Shown: piece after piece, positions 45,249-55,109 of the stretch | Numbering within the stretch: the stretch's first letter is position 1 | Layout: the number at the start of each line of letters is the position of its first letter | Origin: Micavibrio sp. UBA2638 | GTDB taxonomy: Bacteria; Pseudomonadota; Alphaproteobacteria; Micavibrionales; Micavibrionaceae | DNA length: 64,000 bases | Assembly: GCA_002359735.1 (NCBI GenBank) | Contig: DENS01000001.1 | Location: forward strand, 196,671-260,670 | Direction of reading: 5' to 3' | Position numbers and translations under genes: made by a program | The notes under the pieces: generated by a model | Seen by the model: only the letters and a program-made list of their open reading frames with translations | What the model was told of the DNA's origin: nothing | The model's database searches: none

Positions 45249-46853
45249 ATGCAGATCAAGCCGACCACCACCGCCACCTCACCGGAATTTGACGCCAATA
45301 AAAAAGCGATGGAATCGCTCGTGGCCGATTTAAAAGACAAAATCGCAAAAATTGAACAAGGCGGCGGCGATAAAGCGCGGGAACGGCATACCTCCCGCGG
45401 CAAGCTCCTGCCCCGGGAACGCATCGATGCCTTGCTTGATCCCGGCTCTCCGTTTCTGGAGTTCTCGTCTTTGGCCGCCCATAACGTCTATGACGACCAC
45501 GTCCCCGCCGCCGGAATCATCACCGGCATTGGCCGCGTGGCGGGCGCGGAATGCGTGATTGTGTGTAATGATGCCACCGTCAAGGGCGGCACCTATTACC
45601 CGCTCACGGTTAAAAAACACCTGCGCGCACAGGAAATCGCCGAACAAAACAACCTGCCCTGCATCTATCTGGTCGATAGCGGCGGGGCGAATTTGCCCAA
45701 CCAAGACGAGGTCTTCCCCGACCGCGACCATTTCGGGCGCATTTTCTACAATCAGGCCAATATGAGTGCCAAAGGCATCCCGCAAATCGCCGTGGTGATG
45801 GGCAGCTGCACCGCCGGCGGCGCGTACGTTCCGGCCATGAGCGATGAAAGCATCATCGTGCGGGATCAAGGCACCATCTTTCTGGCCGGCCCGCCACTGG
45901 TGAAAGCCGCGACTGGCGAGGAAGTCAGCGCCGAGGATCTGGGCGGCGGCGATACCCACACCCGCATATCCGGCGTGGCCGATCATCTCGCTGAAAACGA
46001 CACGCACGCGCTAGAGATCGCGCGCAAATGTGTGGGCAATCTGAACCGCCAGAAAGGTGCGGCCATCCCGCTCAAACAACCGCAAGAACCGCTTTATGCG
46101 CCCGAAGATATTTATGGCGTCATCCCGTCCGACCTTAAAACCCCGTTCGATGTGCGCGATATCATCGCCCATATTGTGGACGGGTCCGAATTTGACGAGT
46201 TCAAAAAACGCTACGGCACCACGCTGGTGACGGGTTTTGCCCATATCCACGGCATGCCGGTGGGCATCGTGGCCAATAACGGCGTTCTCCTCTCCGAGGC
46301 CGCGCTGAAAGGCACGCATTTCATAGAGCTGTGCAACAAGCGCAAAATTCCGCTGGTGTTCTTGCAAAATGTCACGGGCTTTATGGTCGGTAAGAAATAC
46401 GAACAAGGCGGCATCGCCAAAGACGGCGCGAAAATGGTTACGGCTGTGTCCTGCGCCAGCGTTCCCAAATTCACCGTCCTGATCGGCGGGTCGTTCGGGG
46501 CGGGCAATTACGGCATGTGTGGCCGCGCCTTTAACCCGCGCATGATGTGGATGTGGCCGAATGCGCGCATTTCCGTGATGGGCGGCGAACAAGCCGCGGG
46601 CGTGATGGCCACCGTCGCCGAAATGAAAGCCGCCCGCGATAAAAAGACATTAAGCGAAGCCGAAATCGAAAAAATCAAAGCCCCCATCCGCGAGCAATAC
46701 GAGAAGGAAGGCCACCCCTACTACGCCTCCGCAAGGCTGTGGGATGACGGCGTCATCGACCCCGCCGACACGCGGCGTATATTGGCGCTCGCCCTTTCGG
46801 CGAGCTTGAATGCGCCGATTGAGGACACGACTTATGGCGTGTTTAGAATGTGA
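45249..46853 (+). CDS. Methylcrotonyl-CoA carboxylase carboxyltransferase (beta) subunit
   Basis: A 534-residue carboxyltransferase of the MccB type. N-terminal and C-terminal crotonase-like halves contain [31 protein letters not shown] residues around 140-165, the oxyanion-forming [16 protein letters not shown] near 183, and [17 protein letters not shown] near 418. The SGGANLP and FPDRDHFG features separate it from propionyl-CoA carboxylase. It transfers CO2 from biotin to 3-methylcrotonyl-CoA, giving 3-methylglutaconyl-CoA in leucine breakdown. The biotin subunit is encoded 2.8 kb downstream at 49623. G+C is visibly higher than in the small genes around it. Confidence 0.95.
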   Translation: MQIKPTTTATSPEFDANKKAMESLVADLKDKIAKIEQGGGDKARERHTSRGKLLPRERIDALLDPGSPFLEFSSLAAHNVYDDHVPAAGIITGIGRVAGAECVIVCNDATVKGGTYYPLTVKKHLRAQEIAEQNNLPCIYLVDSGGANLPNQDEVFPDRDHFGRIFYNQANMSAKGIPQIAVVMGSCTAGGAYVPAMSDESIIVRDQGTIFLAGPPLVKAATGEEVSAEDLGGGDTHTRISGVADHLAENDTHALEIARKCVGNLNRQKGAAIPLKQPQEPLYAPEDIYGVIPSDLKTPFDVRDIIAHIVDGSEFDEFKKRYGTTLVTGFAHIHGMPVGIVANNGVLLSEAALKGTHFIELCNKRKIPLVFLQNVTGFMVGKKYEQGGIAKDGAKMVTAVSCASVPKFTVLIGGSFGAGNYGMCGRAFNPRMMWMWPNARISVMGGEQAAGVMATVAEMKAARDKKTLSEAEIEKIKAPIREQYEKEGHPYYASARLWDDGVIDPADTRRILALALSASLNAPIEDTTYGVFRM

Positions 46854-46858
46854 TTATT

Positions 46859-46887
46859 TTGACATATTCAATCACACTATGCTATTA
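46859..46887 (+). promoter_or_regulatory. Candidate promoter of the 46920 gene
   Basis: TTGACA (46859-46864), 17 bp, CTATTA (46882-46887); a TATGCT also lies at 46879-46884. It begins six bases after the upstream stop codon. Confidence 0.4.
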
Positions 46888-46919
46888 CCCGACTGAAATC
46901 AAAGCAGCGGGACATAATT

Positions 46920-47150
46920 ATGATGAATAAGTTAAAAGATGCTTGGGACAAAGCCTCAGACGCCAAGAAAATGACAGCCATAGCAGGCGCATCAGTTGTT
47001 GCGGGCACCGCTCTGGTTGCGGCGTGGGAAGCCGTCATGCCGGGCGCAACACCGGACAGTATTCAGGCCGGAGCATTGGGAGCCGCCATTGGTTTAACCG
47101 GTGCCATGAGCGTCCTCGTGCCGCTTGGCCTATCTACATTAAACCGTTAA
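46920..47150 (+). CDS. Small membrane protein, 76 residues
   Basis: A short protein with a polar amphipathic N-terminus (KLKDAWDKASDAKKM) and two hydrophobic segments (AIAGASVVAGTALVAAWEAV and GALGAAIGLTGAMSVLVPLG) that would form a hairpin in the inner membrane. No family recognised. It has its own TTGACA promoter between the carboxylase gene and the leftward rlmJ and is not part of the leucine pathway. Coding is likely but not certain. Confidence 0.6.
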   Translation: MMNKLKDAWDKASDAKKMTAIAGASVVAGTALVAAWEAVMPGATPDSIQAGALGAAIGLTGAMSVLVPLGLSTLNR

Positions 47151-47163
47151 AAATATAACCGAT

Positions 47164-48042
47164 CTATACTGAATCAATGACATTTTTAATTGCCGCCATG
47201 GTATCGCCGCAGCTATAGGGCGTGTTCACGATCGCCATGCCACTGCCCAGCATGCCGCGCTCGGCGCCTTCAAACATCCATTCATCGCGGGTGAAATCCA
47301 CGCCTGCGCTTTGTGCAATATCCGCCAGCGCCGCGCACAGCGCCGCATGCCGTCCCGCATTCAAAATCGGATACCAGATCATATAAACGCCTTGCGGCCA
47401 CTTCTTCACTGCGTCCTGAACGGCGCGTGCAACCTGCCCGTATTCGTCCTTGATCTCATAGGAGGGATCAATCAAAACCCCGCCGCGGCGAATTTGCGGC
47501 GGCACGAGGGATTTCAGCGCCCCATACCCATCTTCTTTACGCGCATCGGCGCCTTTATACGGCTTTAGGTTTTGACGCAAAAATTCAAATTCTTTGGGGT
47601 GCAAATCGAAAGAAAAAAGCCGGTCCCCACTACGCAGCATTTGCGCCGCCAGCAGCGAAGAGCCGGGGTAGATGCCAAGATTATCAGACGTCATTGCGAG
47701 CGACCGGAGGGATTGCGGCAATCCATGGATTGCTTCGTCGCTGCCGCTTCTCGCAATGACGTTTTGCGTATTGAGTTCTAAAATTTTACCGTAATATAGC
47801 TTTAATACCGGATGCTCCGCGCCCTTGACCTTCTCCAGAACCGCCGCAATCCCGCTCTTATATTCGGCCAGCTTCGCTGCCTCAGGCGCGCTTAAATCAT
47901 AGGCGCCGCGCCCTGCATGCGTATCAATCCAGATATAGGGTTTATCCTTGCGCCCCAGATATTCCAATACGGTCAAAAGCCAGAGATGCTTTTGCACATC
48001 GGCCATGTTTCCTGCGTGATAGATATGTTGATAGCTCAGCAT
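47164..48042 (-). CDS. rlmJ: 23S rRNA (adenine2030-N6)-methyltransferase RlmJ with a repeat-derived insertion
   Basis: A 292-residue protein beginning MLSYQHIYHAGNMADVQKH, the RlmJ signature, with DTHAGRGAYDL and the methyltransferase catalytic motif as LIDPSYEIKDEY (DPSY rather than DPPY). It methylates A2030 of 23S rRNA. Residues about 95-119, between KILELN and LGIYPGSSLLAAQ, carry NVIARSGSDEAIHG...SLRSLAMT, encoded by the palindromic repeat at 47689-47761. E. coli RlmJ, from memory, has no such insertion at this point. The frame stays open, so the protein is probably still made. It is leftward between rightward catabolic genes. Confidence 0.92.
   Translation of the reverse strand: MLSYQHIYHAGNMADVQKHLWLLTVLEYLGRKDKPYIWIDTHAGRGAYDLSAPEAAKLAEYKSGIAAVLEKVKGAEHPVLKLYYGKILELNTQNVIARSGSDEAIHGLPQSLRSLAMTSDNLGIYPGSSLLAAQMLRSGDRLFSFDLHPKEFEFLRQNLKPYKGADARKEDGYGALKSLVPPQIRRGGVLIDPSYEIKDEYGQVARAVQDAVKKWPQGVYMIWYPILNAGRHAALCAALADIAQSAGVDFTRDEWMFEGAERGMLGSGMAIVNTPYSCGDTMAAIKNVIDSV
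47689..47761. repeat. Palindromic repeat inserted in the rlmJ coding sequence
   Basis: A 73-bp element with perfect 12-bp terminal inverted repeats (CGTCATTGCGAG and CTCGCAATGACG) and an inner 16-bp palindrome GCAATCCATGGATTGC. It is read in frame inside rlmJ. The same family is present at 63942 at the right edge. It resembles REP-like or Rickettsia-palindromic-element-like repeats that survive inside genes. Confidence 0.85.
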
Positions 48043-48126
48043 AATCAGGTTATGCCCCGCTTCATTCCGGCTTGCAACTGAAAAACATACTTGGTGACCG
48101 GCTTCAGGGGTGCTAAAAATAAAGCC

Positions 48127-48891
48127 ATGAGTGATTCCGTTCTGTTAAGCTATGACAAAAATATCGCCACCCTGACCCTAAACCGGCCAGAGGTGCACAA
48201 CGCTTTCAACGCCGAGATGATTGAACGCATCGCCACGCTTTGCGACGAAATTGCCCTGCGTAACGATATTGACGTGGTCATCCTGCGCGGGGAGGGCAAG
48301 AGTTTTTCCGCCGGGGCCGATCTGAACTGGATGAAAGAGTCGATCACCTATTCCCAAAACCAGAATGAGCGCGATGCCTATGATCTAGCCCAAATGCTAG
48401 GCAAGCTCAACTCCCTGCCGCAACTGACCATCGCCCGCGTGCATGGCGCGGCGCTGGGCGGCGGGTTAGGGCTGGTGAGCTGCTGTGACGTGGTGATTGC
48501 CGCGCCGGAGGCTAAATTCGGCCTGTCCGAAGTCAAGCTGGGCCTGATCCCCGCCACCATCGGCCCCTATGTTCTGGCCGCCATAGGCCAGCGCCACGCG
48601 CGCCGGTTCTTTCAAACCGGCGAACGCTTCAGCGCGCAAAAAGCCCATGACATCGGGCTGGTGCACATTCTGGGTGATGACGAAACGGATATCGATGGTC
48701 ATTTAGAGAAAATGCTGGCAGAGGTCGCAAAGAACGGCCCCTATGCCATGCGCGCCGCGAAAAAACTCTGCTTTGATTTATCCGGTTCTTACGTGACCAA
48801 TGATATCATGGAAAACACCGCCGAGCGCATCGCCACCATCCGCACCGGCGAAGAGGCGCAAACACGCCTGAAAGCCTTTTTAGAGAAATAG
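48127..48891 (+). CDS. Methylglutaconyl-CoA hydratase (enoyl-CoA hydratase family)
   Basis: A 254-residue crotonase. LTLNRPEVHNAFNAEMI lies at residues 15-31, oxyanion-hole segments at SFSAGADLNWM and HGAALGGGLGLVSCCD, and the family's two acidic positions are in the FGLSEVKLGLIPATI region. The ADLNWM stretch is typical of the leucine-pathway hydratase LiuC/AUH, which turns 3-methylglutaconyl-CoA into HMG-CoA. Position between the two carboxylase subunit genes supports this over a general beta-oxidation role. I choose the ATG at 48127; the frame is open from 48091 but only by a TTG. Confidence 0.88.
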   Translation: MSDSVLLSYDKNIATLTLNRPEVHNAFNAEMIERIATLCDEIALRNDIDVVILRGEGKSFSAGADLNWMKESITYSQNQNERDAYDLAQMLGKLNSLPQLTIARVHGAALGGGLGLVSCCDVVIAAPEAKFGLSEVKLGLIPATIGPYVLAAIGQRHARRFFQTGERFSAQKAHDIGLVHILGDDETDIDGHLEKMLAEVAKNGPYAMRAAKKLCFDLSGSYVTNDIMENTAERIATIRTGEEAQTRLKAFLEK

Positions 48892-48907
48892 GATATCGCA
48901 CGCGCGC

Positions 48908-49513
48908 CTAACCCAGGCTGCGGACACAATCCTCAACAACCGCTGTGCATTCAGGAAAATAAGGGCGAATATCATCAATACCCACATGCGCCAACGCACT
49001 ATGGCCATGCGCATTGGCCCAGATTTCGGCAAATGTTTCTTTTGTTCCACGCCCATCGGGCTCCATATGTCTTTGAAATTGGATGTCCAGTGAGCTGTAT
49101 AATTCCGGTTGCTTTAGCAAATCAGCCAAATCAGCTTTCCACGCTTTTAAAAAAGGTTGATCCGGTTTCAGACTGAAATAGTCCATATTTTCACCGTCCC
49201 CAAATACACGTAAATCAAAAGCATGACCGGTTTCATGGGCGATAGCTTCGACAATACGCACGTTTTTACCAAGACAAGCAAGCGCCGAGGGCGAACGTCT
49301 ATATTCCGACAGACCAATCGTATTGGTGGCCCCCCTATGCATCATACCCAGGTGATGCCAGTCACTGCGCATATCAGGAAAAATATTTTTTATACGCGGG
49401 GCCAGTGCGATTGTCGTATTCAAACGATCATAATAGGAAGGAAATGACGCCACAGCACGTTTCACTTGCTCGTAAAACTCATCAGATACCCTGCTTCTTA
49501 CTTCTACCTTCAT
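48908..49513 (-). CDS. HETGH metalloprotease-like protein
   Basis: A 201-residue protein without signal peptide. IAHETGHAFD (His93, Glu94, His97) is a zinc-protease HExxH helix, and KETFAEIWANAHGH (Glu159/163) provides a likely third ligand. This is the arrangement of gluzincin-type folds such as anthrax-lethal-factor-like domains. No substrate can be inferred. It lies leftward inside the rightward leucine gene cluster and has no sequence likeness to the HELMH gene at 44005 beyond the motif. The short size is unusual and could suggest a toxin-like or regulatory protease. Confidence 0.65.
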   Translation of the reverse strand: MKVEVRSRVSDEFYEQVKRAVASFPSYYDRLNTTIALAPRIKNIFPDMRSDWHHLGMMHRGATNTIGLSEYRRSPSALACLGKNVRIVEAIAHETGHAFDLRVFGDGENMDYFSLKPDQPFLKAWKADLADLLKQPELYSSLDIQFQRHMEPDGRGTKETFAEIWANAHGHSALAHVGIDDIRPYFPECTAVVEDCVRSLG

Positions 49514-49622
49514 AGCCCTAGACCTTTTTGTATAATAATTTTAATATTCATAATATAGTTTATGCTGCAAAGTCAAATAAGATGCGCTGGCTTTTTGACC
49601 TACATTATTTTAGATTATTGCC

Positions 49623-51605
49623 ATGTTTACGAAGATTCTCATTGCCAATCGCGGCGAAATTGCCTGCCGTATTATTCAAACCGCGCACCGCATGGGAATA
49701 AATTGCGTCGCCGTCTATTCAGACGCCGATAAAAATGCCCGCCATGTGCGCCTGGCCGAAGAAGCCGTCCATATTGGCGCGGCGCCATCATCACAAAGTT
49801 ACCTTCTGGCCGATACCATTCTTGAAGCCGCCAGACAAACAGGGGCCCAGGCCATCCACCCGGGTTACGGGTTCCTATCCGAAAATGCCGCTTTCGCCAA
49901 AGCCTGCGAACAGGCCGGCATCACCTTTATCGGCCCCTCCAGCAAATCGATCACCGCAATGGGTTTAAAAGATGGTGCCAAGGACATCATGAAAAAGGCG
50001 GGCGTGCCCATTGTGCCCGGTTATCAAGGCGATAATCAGGACGCGGATTTCCTGCAGAAACAGGCCGATGACATCGGCTATCCGGTTTTGATTAAAGCCG
50101 TGGCAGGCGGCGGCGGGAAAGGCATGCGCCTTGTGGAACGCAGCGCAGATTTTAAAGACCTGCTGGGCAATTGCCAGCGCGAAGGACAAGCCAGTTTTGG
50201 TAACGACCATGTTCTGATCGAAAAATACATCACCAAGCCGCGCCATATCGAGGTACAGGTTTTTGGCGATACCCATGGGCATGCGGTTCATTTGTTCGAA
50301 CGGGATTGTTCCTTGCAACGCCGCCACCAAAAGGTTGTTGAAGAGGCCCCCGCACCCGGCATATCACAGGATATGCGTGGCGCCATGGGCGAGGCCGCCG
50401 TACAGGCCGCCAAAGCGATTGACTATCACGGCGCCGGTACCATTGAATTTATTGTTGATTGTGATACGCATGATTTTTATTTCATGGAAATGAATACGCG
50501 CCTACAGGTTGAACATCCCGTCACCGAATACATCACCGGTCAGGATCTGGTTGAATGGCAAATCCGCGTGGCCTATGGTGAAAAAATTCCGCTATCGCAA
50601 GGTGATCTCCGCATCAACGGTCACGCCTTTGAGGTACGTTTATACGCCGAAGACCCCGCGCAGGACTTCATGCCGCAAACGGGTAAAATCACCCACTTTC
50701 ATGCCCCGCCCCCCGATCATACAATCCGCATTGATACCGGGGTGGACAGCGGCGATTCTGTTACATCCTATTACGATCCGATGATTGCAAAATTAATCAC
50801 GCATGGAAAAACCCGTGACGAGGCCGCGGCGAATATGGCGCATCTATTGGAACAAACCCATATCAGCGGCATCAACACCAATCAGGAATTTCTATATAAT
50901 ATTTTCAAACAACAGGACTTTCTGGACGGGAACGTTGATACCGGTTTCATACCGCGTCATGAAACATCGTTAATCCCCGAGACATACGGCAAGCCATCCG
51001 CCGCAGATATTGCCCTGTTGGCCCTGCATCAAATGGTGCCCTATTCCGACGCCCCCGCCGATCCGTGGGCATCCGGCGATAACTGGCGCGCCGGCATGAA
51101 GGCCGCCCGAACCCTGCATTTTATCTGCCGCGGCACATCCTATATCATTCATGTACACTGCCGCGGTAAAAGTCTGGAATTCGATATCGACGGGCAGACG
51201 ACAAAGGCCGAACTGATCACGCGCGGGCCGTTGCACATGCTGGCCCGAATCAACGCCGCGAAGGTAAACGCCTGCATTTTACAATGCCGCCAGACACTGA
51301 CGCTGTATACTGGCGGGCGCATCATTAACGCTCATATCCATAGCGCCGAAGAAGGCGAAGACGGCGGCGATGCCTCTGGCCGTATCGTCACCAACATGCC
51401 GGGCCGTATTGTCAGTGTTTTAGTGAAAAAAGGTGAAAACGTCACCAAAGATCAACCGCTTTTGATCCTGGAAAGCATGAAGGTAGAAATCACCATTCGG
51501 GCCAGCGTGGATGGCAAAATCGAGGAATTACCGATTGCCGTGAATGATCAGGTGGCCGATGGCGCCTTACTAGTGCATATCGCCCCGCAGGAAGAAAGCG
51601 CCTAG
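49623..51605 (+). CDS. Methylcrotonyl-CoA carboxylase biotin-carboxylase (alpha) subunit
   Basis: A 660-residue protein. The biotin carboxylase domain spans residues 1-445 ([17 protein letters not shown]-grasp loop [68 protein letters not shown]). A middle linker follows, then a C-terminal biotinyl domain with the biotin-accepting lysine in LESMKVEI (about Lys619). It carboxylates biotin with ATP and bicarbonate for the beta subunit at 45249. Two bases separate it from the HMG-CoA lyase gene. Confidence 0.94.
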   Translation: MFTKILIANRGEIACRIIQTAHRMGINCVAVYSDADKNARHVRLAEEAVHIGAAPSSQSYLLADTILEAARQTGAQAIHPGYGFLSENAAFAKACEQAGITFIGPSSKSITAMGLKDGAKDIMKKAGVPIVPGYQGDNQDADFLQKQADDIGYPVLIKAVAGGGGKGMRLVERSADFKDLLGNCQREGQASFGNDHVLIEKYITKPRHIEVQVFGDTHGHAVHLFERDCSLQRRHQKVVEEAPAPGISQDMRGAMGEAAVQAAKAIDYHGAGTIEFIVDCDTHDFYFMEMNTRLQVEHPVTEYITGQDLVEWQIRVAYGEKIPLSQGDLRINGHAFEVRLYAEDPAQDFMPQTGKITHFHAPPPDHTIRIDTGVDSGDSVTSYYDPMIAKLITHGKTRDEAAANMAHLLEQTHISGINTNQEFLYNIFKQQDFLDGNVDTGFIPRHETSLIPETYGKPSAADIALLALHQMVPYSDAPADPWASGDNWRAGMKAARTLHFICRGTSYIIHVHCRGKSLEFDIDGQTTKAELITRGPLHMLARINAAKVNACILQCRQTLTLYTGGRIINAHIHSAEEGEDGGDASGRIVTNMPGRIVSVLVKKGENVTKDQPLLILESMKVEITIRASVDGKIEELPIAVNDQVADGALLVHIAPQEESA

Positions 51606-51607
51606 AC

Positions 51608-52510
51608 ATGACCCTGCCCGCATTCGTCAAGATATACGAAGTTGGCCCGCGTGATGGCCTGCAAAATGAAAAACAAAACATTCCAACCGCTATCAAAATT
51701 GATCTGATTAACCGCCTTTCTGATACAGGCCTGCGTTATATTGAGGCCACCAGCTTTGTATCACCAAAGGCCATTCCGCAACTGGGCGATGCCGCCGCCG
51801 TTATGCATGACATCAACAGAAAGCCGGACATTCATTACCCGGTTCTGGTTCCCAATATGCGCGGTATGGAAGGTGCGCTGGCCGCAAATGTTACCGAAAT
51901 TGCCCTGTTTACCGCCGCCAGTGAAACCTTCACCCAGAAAAACATCAATGCCAGTATTGCAGACAGTTTTGAACGCTTTGCCCCGGTCATAACCGCCGCC
52001 AAGGACAACAATATACGCGTGCGCGGCTACGTATCCTGCGTTTTAGGGTGCCCATATGAAGGGGAGATTGACCCGGCCAAAGTCGCCGAAGTCGCAAAAA
52101 GGCTGCTTGAGGCCGGATGCTATGAAATATCTCTGGGCGATACCATTGGCACCGGCACGCCGGAAAAGACAAAACGCATGATCAGGGCCGTTCTGGACGT
52201 CGGCGTTCCGCTCGAGAAAATCGCCTTGCATATGCACGATACCTATGGGCAGGCGCTCGCCAATATTTACGCCGGTTTGCAAATGGGGGTGGGCACAATC
52301 GATTCATCGGTTGCCGGGCTGGGCGGTTGCCCCTATGCCAAGGGTGCCAGTGGCAACGTCGCCACCGAAGATGTGCTGTATATGCTTGCTGGACTGGGCT
52401 GCGAAACCGGGATAGATTTGCAAAAAATAATTAAGACCGCATGGTTTATTTCTGACGCGCTGGGCAAACCGCCCGCATCGAAACTGGCTCATGCGATGAA
52501 ACAACAATAA
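51608..52510 (+). CDS. Hydroxymethylglutaryl-CoA lyase
   Basis: A 300-residue TIM-barrel enzyme of the HMGL-like family. [12 protein letters not shown] at residues 11-22 provides metal and substrate contacts, and the signature [19 protein letters not shown] near 237-255 contains the catalytic cysteine (about 240). [12 protein letters not shown] carries metal-binding histidines. It cleaves HMG-CoA to acetoacetate and acetyl-CoA, the last step of leucine breakdown. It is co-transcribed with the biotin subunit and followed 28 bp later by isovaleryl-CoA dehydrogenase. Confidence 0.95.
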   Translation: MTLPAFVKIYEVGPRDGLQNEKQNIPTAIKIDLINRLSDTGLRYIEATSFVSPKAIPQLGDAAAVMHDINRKPDIHYPVLVPNMRGMEGALAANVTEIALFTAASETFTQKNINASIADSFERFAPVITAAKDNNIRVRGYVSCVLGCPYEGEIDPAKVAEVAKRLLEAGCYEISLGDTIGTGTPEKTKRMIRAVLDVGVPLEKIALHMHDTYGQALANIYAGLQMGVGTIDSSVAGLGGCPYAKGASGNVATEDVLYMLAGLGCETGIDLQKIIKTAWFISDALGKPPASKLAHAMKQQ

Positions 52511-52538
52511 AAAACAATACGGGAGAAGGAACGACAAG

Positions 52539-53702
52539 ATGGATTATCCAACATTAAAATTCGGCCACGCCAGCGAGATTGAAATGCTGCGCGAGGAAGT
52601 GCGCAAATTTGCACAAAGCGAATTGGCGCCGCGCGCCGCGCAGATTGACGAAACCAACACTTTCCCTGCCGATATGTGGCAAAAATTCGGGGATATGGGC
52701 CTGCTCGGGATTACCGCCGATGAAGAGCATGGCGGGGCGAATATGGGGTATCTGGCCCATGTCATTGCCATGGAAGAAATTTCCCGCGCCAGCGCCTCCG
52801 TGGCGCTATCTTATGGCGCGCATTCGAACCTTTGCGTGAACCAGATCAACCGCAATGGCTCGAAAGAACAAAAGGAAAAATATCTGCCCAAACTCATATC
52901 CGGCGAACATGTCGGGGCATTGGCCATGAGCGAACCGGGCGCCGGATCGGACGTGGTTTCCATGAAGCTCCGCGCCGAAAAGAAAGGGGATCACTACGTC
53001 CTGAACGGTAATAAAATGTGGATCACCAACGGCCCCGAGGCCAACACACTGGTCGTTTACGCCAAAACAGACCCGGCCGCAGGGTCACGCGGCATCACCG
53101 CCTTTATCATCGAAAAAGGCATGAAAGGATTTTCCACCGCGCAAAAACTCGACAAGCTCGGGATGCGCGGCTCCAACACGTGCGAGCTTGTCTTTCAGGA
53201 CTGCGAAGTTCCGGCTGAAAACGTCATGGGCGCCGAAGGCGAGGGCGTGAAAATCCTGATGTCCGGCCTTGATTATGAACGCGTCGTGCTCTCCGGCGGG
53301 CCGCTCGGCATCATGCAGGCCTGTATGGATATCGTCGTGCCCTATATCCATGAGCGCGAACAATTCGGCAAATCCATCGGGACCTTCCAGCTCATGCAAG
53401 GCAAGCTGGCCGATATGTATACCTCCCTGTCCAGCCAACGCGCCTATGTCTACGCCGTGGCCGCCGCTTGTGACCGGGGAGAGACCACGCGCAAGGACGC
53501 CGCCGGGTGCATCCTGATGAGCGCCGAAGCCGCCACGCAAATGGCGCTGCAAGCCATCCAGACACTGGGCGGTAACGGCTATATCAATGAATACCCGACA
53601 GGGCGCCTGCTGCGCGATGCCAAGCTATATGAAATCGGCGCCGGCACCTCCGAAATCCGCCGCATGCTAATTGGCCGCGAGCTGTTTGAAGAGACGAAAT
53701 AA
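52539..53702 (+). CDS. Isovaleryl-CoA dehydrogenase
   Basis: A 387-residue acyl-CoA dehydrogenase. Flavin-binding motifs are visible as [14 protein letters not shown] and [18 protein letters not shown]. The catalytic base lies in the [17 protein letters not shown] segment, the helix-G position used by isovaleryl-CoA dehydrogenases, whereas most family members place the Glu near the C terminus. It oxidises isovaleryl-CoA to 3-methylcrotonyl-CoA and passes electrons to ETF. A strong ribosome site (GGAGAAGGA) lies ahead of the ATG. It is the last gene of the leucine operon although it acts first. Confidence 0.95.
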   Translation: MDYPTLKFGHASEIEMLREEVRKFAQSELAPRAAQIDETNTFPADMWQKFGDMGLLGITADEEHGGANMGYLAHVIAMEEISRASASVALSYGAHSNLCVNQINRNGSKEQKEKYLPKLISGEHVGALAMSEPGAGSDVVSMKLRAEKKGDHYVLNGNKMWITNGPEANTLVVYAKTDPAAGSRGITAFIIEKGMKGFSTAQKLDKLGMRGSNTCELVFQDCEVPAENVMGAEGEGVKILMSGLDYERVVLSGGPLGIMQACMDIVVPYIHEREQFGKSIGTFQLMQGKLADMYTSLSSQRAYVYAVAAACDRGETTRKDAAGCILMSAEAATQMALQAIQTLGGNGYINEYPTGRLLRDAKLYEIGAGTSEIRRMLIGRELFEETK

Positions 53703-53732
53703 CTTTATTGACATAATGCAAGATTCTCAGTA

Positions 53733-54263
53733 ATGTCCACTATGATTAAAAATTACGCGCATTTAATGATTGATACGGTTGAACCCGGAACGTTTCAACC
53801 CTCTGCAGCCTTTGAACAGCTCAATAAAATTTCAGGCATTGCCGAATATTATAATTTTCCGTTCCATCAAACGGCCGATGAATATGATCAACACATCAGG
53901 CTTATTAACGTCTTTGCCCAAAGCGCCACGCCGGAAGTTATTAGGGAAAGACAAACCCAATGGCACCTGCTAACCGGTTTAAATCCGCAATTATTAACAC
54001 TGGACATACAAGATATGGTTGAATTACGTCACGCAATACATGGCGTTGCCAGCCTGTTTAACCCCGATGATATCCAGTTTTATATCGATAAGAAGCGCCT
54101 TTATAGACCTGTTGCGGATACAATGCGTAAAGATTTTGAATATGCGGCCCTAAGGGAAGAGGCGCTATCAAATGCGGTCTGGCCATCTATACAATGGGTT
54201 CCTTCCCCAAAAACACTCAATAAAATCATTCAGCAGCTCCAGCCTGCAACACCATCGCAATAG
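53733..54263 (+). CDS. Uncharacterised protein, 176 residues
   Basis: A mainly helical soluble protein with many aromatic and His residues; no signal peptide, membrane segment or known motif. It starts 30 bp after the dehydrogenase. A TTGACA at 53708-53713 would place a -10 (TAATGT, 53731-53736) across the first ATG, so either the promoter is not used as drawn or the true start is a later methionine (53742 or 53766). No ribosome site decides this. Confidence 0.6.
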   Translation: MSTMIKNYAHLMIDTVEPGTFQPSAAFEQLNKISGIAEYYNFPFHQTADEYDQHIRLINVFAQSATPEVIRERQTQWHLLTGLNPQLLTLDIQDMVELRHAIHGVASLFNPDDIQFYIDKKRLYRPVADTMRKDFEYAALREEALSNAVWPSIQWVPSPKTLNKIIQQLQPATPSQ

Positions 54264-54317
54264 ACCCATGCGTGGGCGGATCAGAGTAGTGATTGCATAA
54301 AATATCAAAAAGAACAT

Positions 54318-54347
54318 TTGACAAAATCACTACAAAATCATTATGTA
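54318..54347 (+). promoter_or_regulatory. Promoter of the 54384 gene
   Basis: TTGACA (54318-54323), 17-18 bp, then TTATGT/TATGTA (54341-54347), about 37 bp before the start codon. Confidence 0.5.
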
Positions 54348-54383
54348 ATACTTATTCACATAAAATAGCTCAGAGGCCATAAC

Positions 54384-54830
54384 ATGACTGCAGAAAAATT
54401 TAACAATTCCACCAACAACGTAACAGATCATGCCTATTCTGCCATTTTCGGCGCGGCCGCGGGCGGCACAGCAGGCGCAATCATAACCACACTGCCAGTT
54501 TTAGGATATGAAGCCGCAATGGCTATAGACGCATCAACGCCCTTGGGTGGCGTTGCAATCGGGGCAATCGGACTAACCACTGCTGTCGCGACAATTGGCG
54601 GGGGGGCGTTAACCTGGATCGGGACAATACAATTCGGAGACGGTATTGCTGATAAAATAAATGTAGATTTTAAAGATAATACTGCATTCTGCAGCTCAAT
54701 AATCGGTTTTGTAGCCGCGGCTTTCATGAACGCCGGTCTGGTAACGAATGCAGACGAGCCGCAAAACCAGCCTGTAGCGCAAGCCCAAACGAGCATCATT
54801 CAACTGGAACAAGCCCAGCCCGAATTATAA
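54384..54830 (+). CDS. Small Gly/Ala-rich membrane protein, 148 residues
   Basis: A protein with three hydrophobic segments (AAAGGTAGAIITTLPVLGY, GGVAIGAIGLTTAVATIGG and SSIIGFVAAAFMNAGLV) and polar ends, probably an inner-membrane protein of glycine-zipper character. The C-terminal tail is Gln-rich. No family recognised. It has its own promoter and is followed by 279 bp without a convincing gene. It resembles the 46920 product in style (alternating Gly/Ala helices) but not in sequence. Confidence 0.6.
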   Translation: MTAEKFNNSTNNVTDHAYSAIFGAAAGGTAGAIITTLPVLGYEAAMAIDASTPLGGVAIGAIGLTTAVATIGGGALTWIGTIQFGDGIADKINVDFKDNTAFCSSIIGFVAAAFMNAGLVTNADEPQNQPVAQAQTSIIQLEQAQPEL

Positions 54831-54841
54831 AGATCAACTGG

Positions 54842-54875
54842 GTCATTGTCAGGGGTGAAATGACCAGGCAATCCA
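54842..54875. repeat. Possible decayed half copy of the palindromic repeat
   Basis: GTCATTG, 18 bases, then GGCAATC(CA) have the same order and spacing as the left half of the copy at 63942, with about half of the intervening bases identical. The right half is missing. The rest of 54831-55109 holds a 38-codon open frame at 54883-54999, which I do not believe, and AT-rich leader sequence. Confidence 0.35.
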
Positions 54876-55109
54876 CACCGTCATGTATTTCACCGCTTCT
54901 TCCCGCTTCGCCAAAGGCTTCGCAGGGGCGCTCACAACCACACAAAATATATGGCGGCGCACAAAAATTTTAGCCGCTGAGCACCGCAGCATTTTGTAAT
55001 TTTCTCATCACTTTCCCCCTGCTTTTATAGTATTCTTTCGTATTATTTTACCCCTATAGGCAAGCGCGATTTTATGCGCTAAATTAGTAGGATAACGAAC
55101 AGGGATAAT

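Noticed and set aside
45330..46592. Long leftward open frames (225 and 193 codons) opposite the carboxyltransferase gene
   Set aside because: They lie wholly within a strongly supported gene in a G+C-rich stretch, have no ribosome site and encode His/Ala-rich sequence with no family likeness.
54883..54999. 38-codon rightward frame between the 54384 gene and the oxidoreductase gene
   Set aside because: No ribosome site, Arg/Thr/Ala-rich composition, and it begins in a possible repeat relic; coding is not supported.
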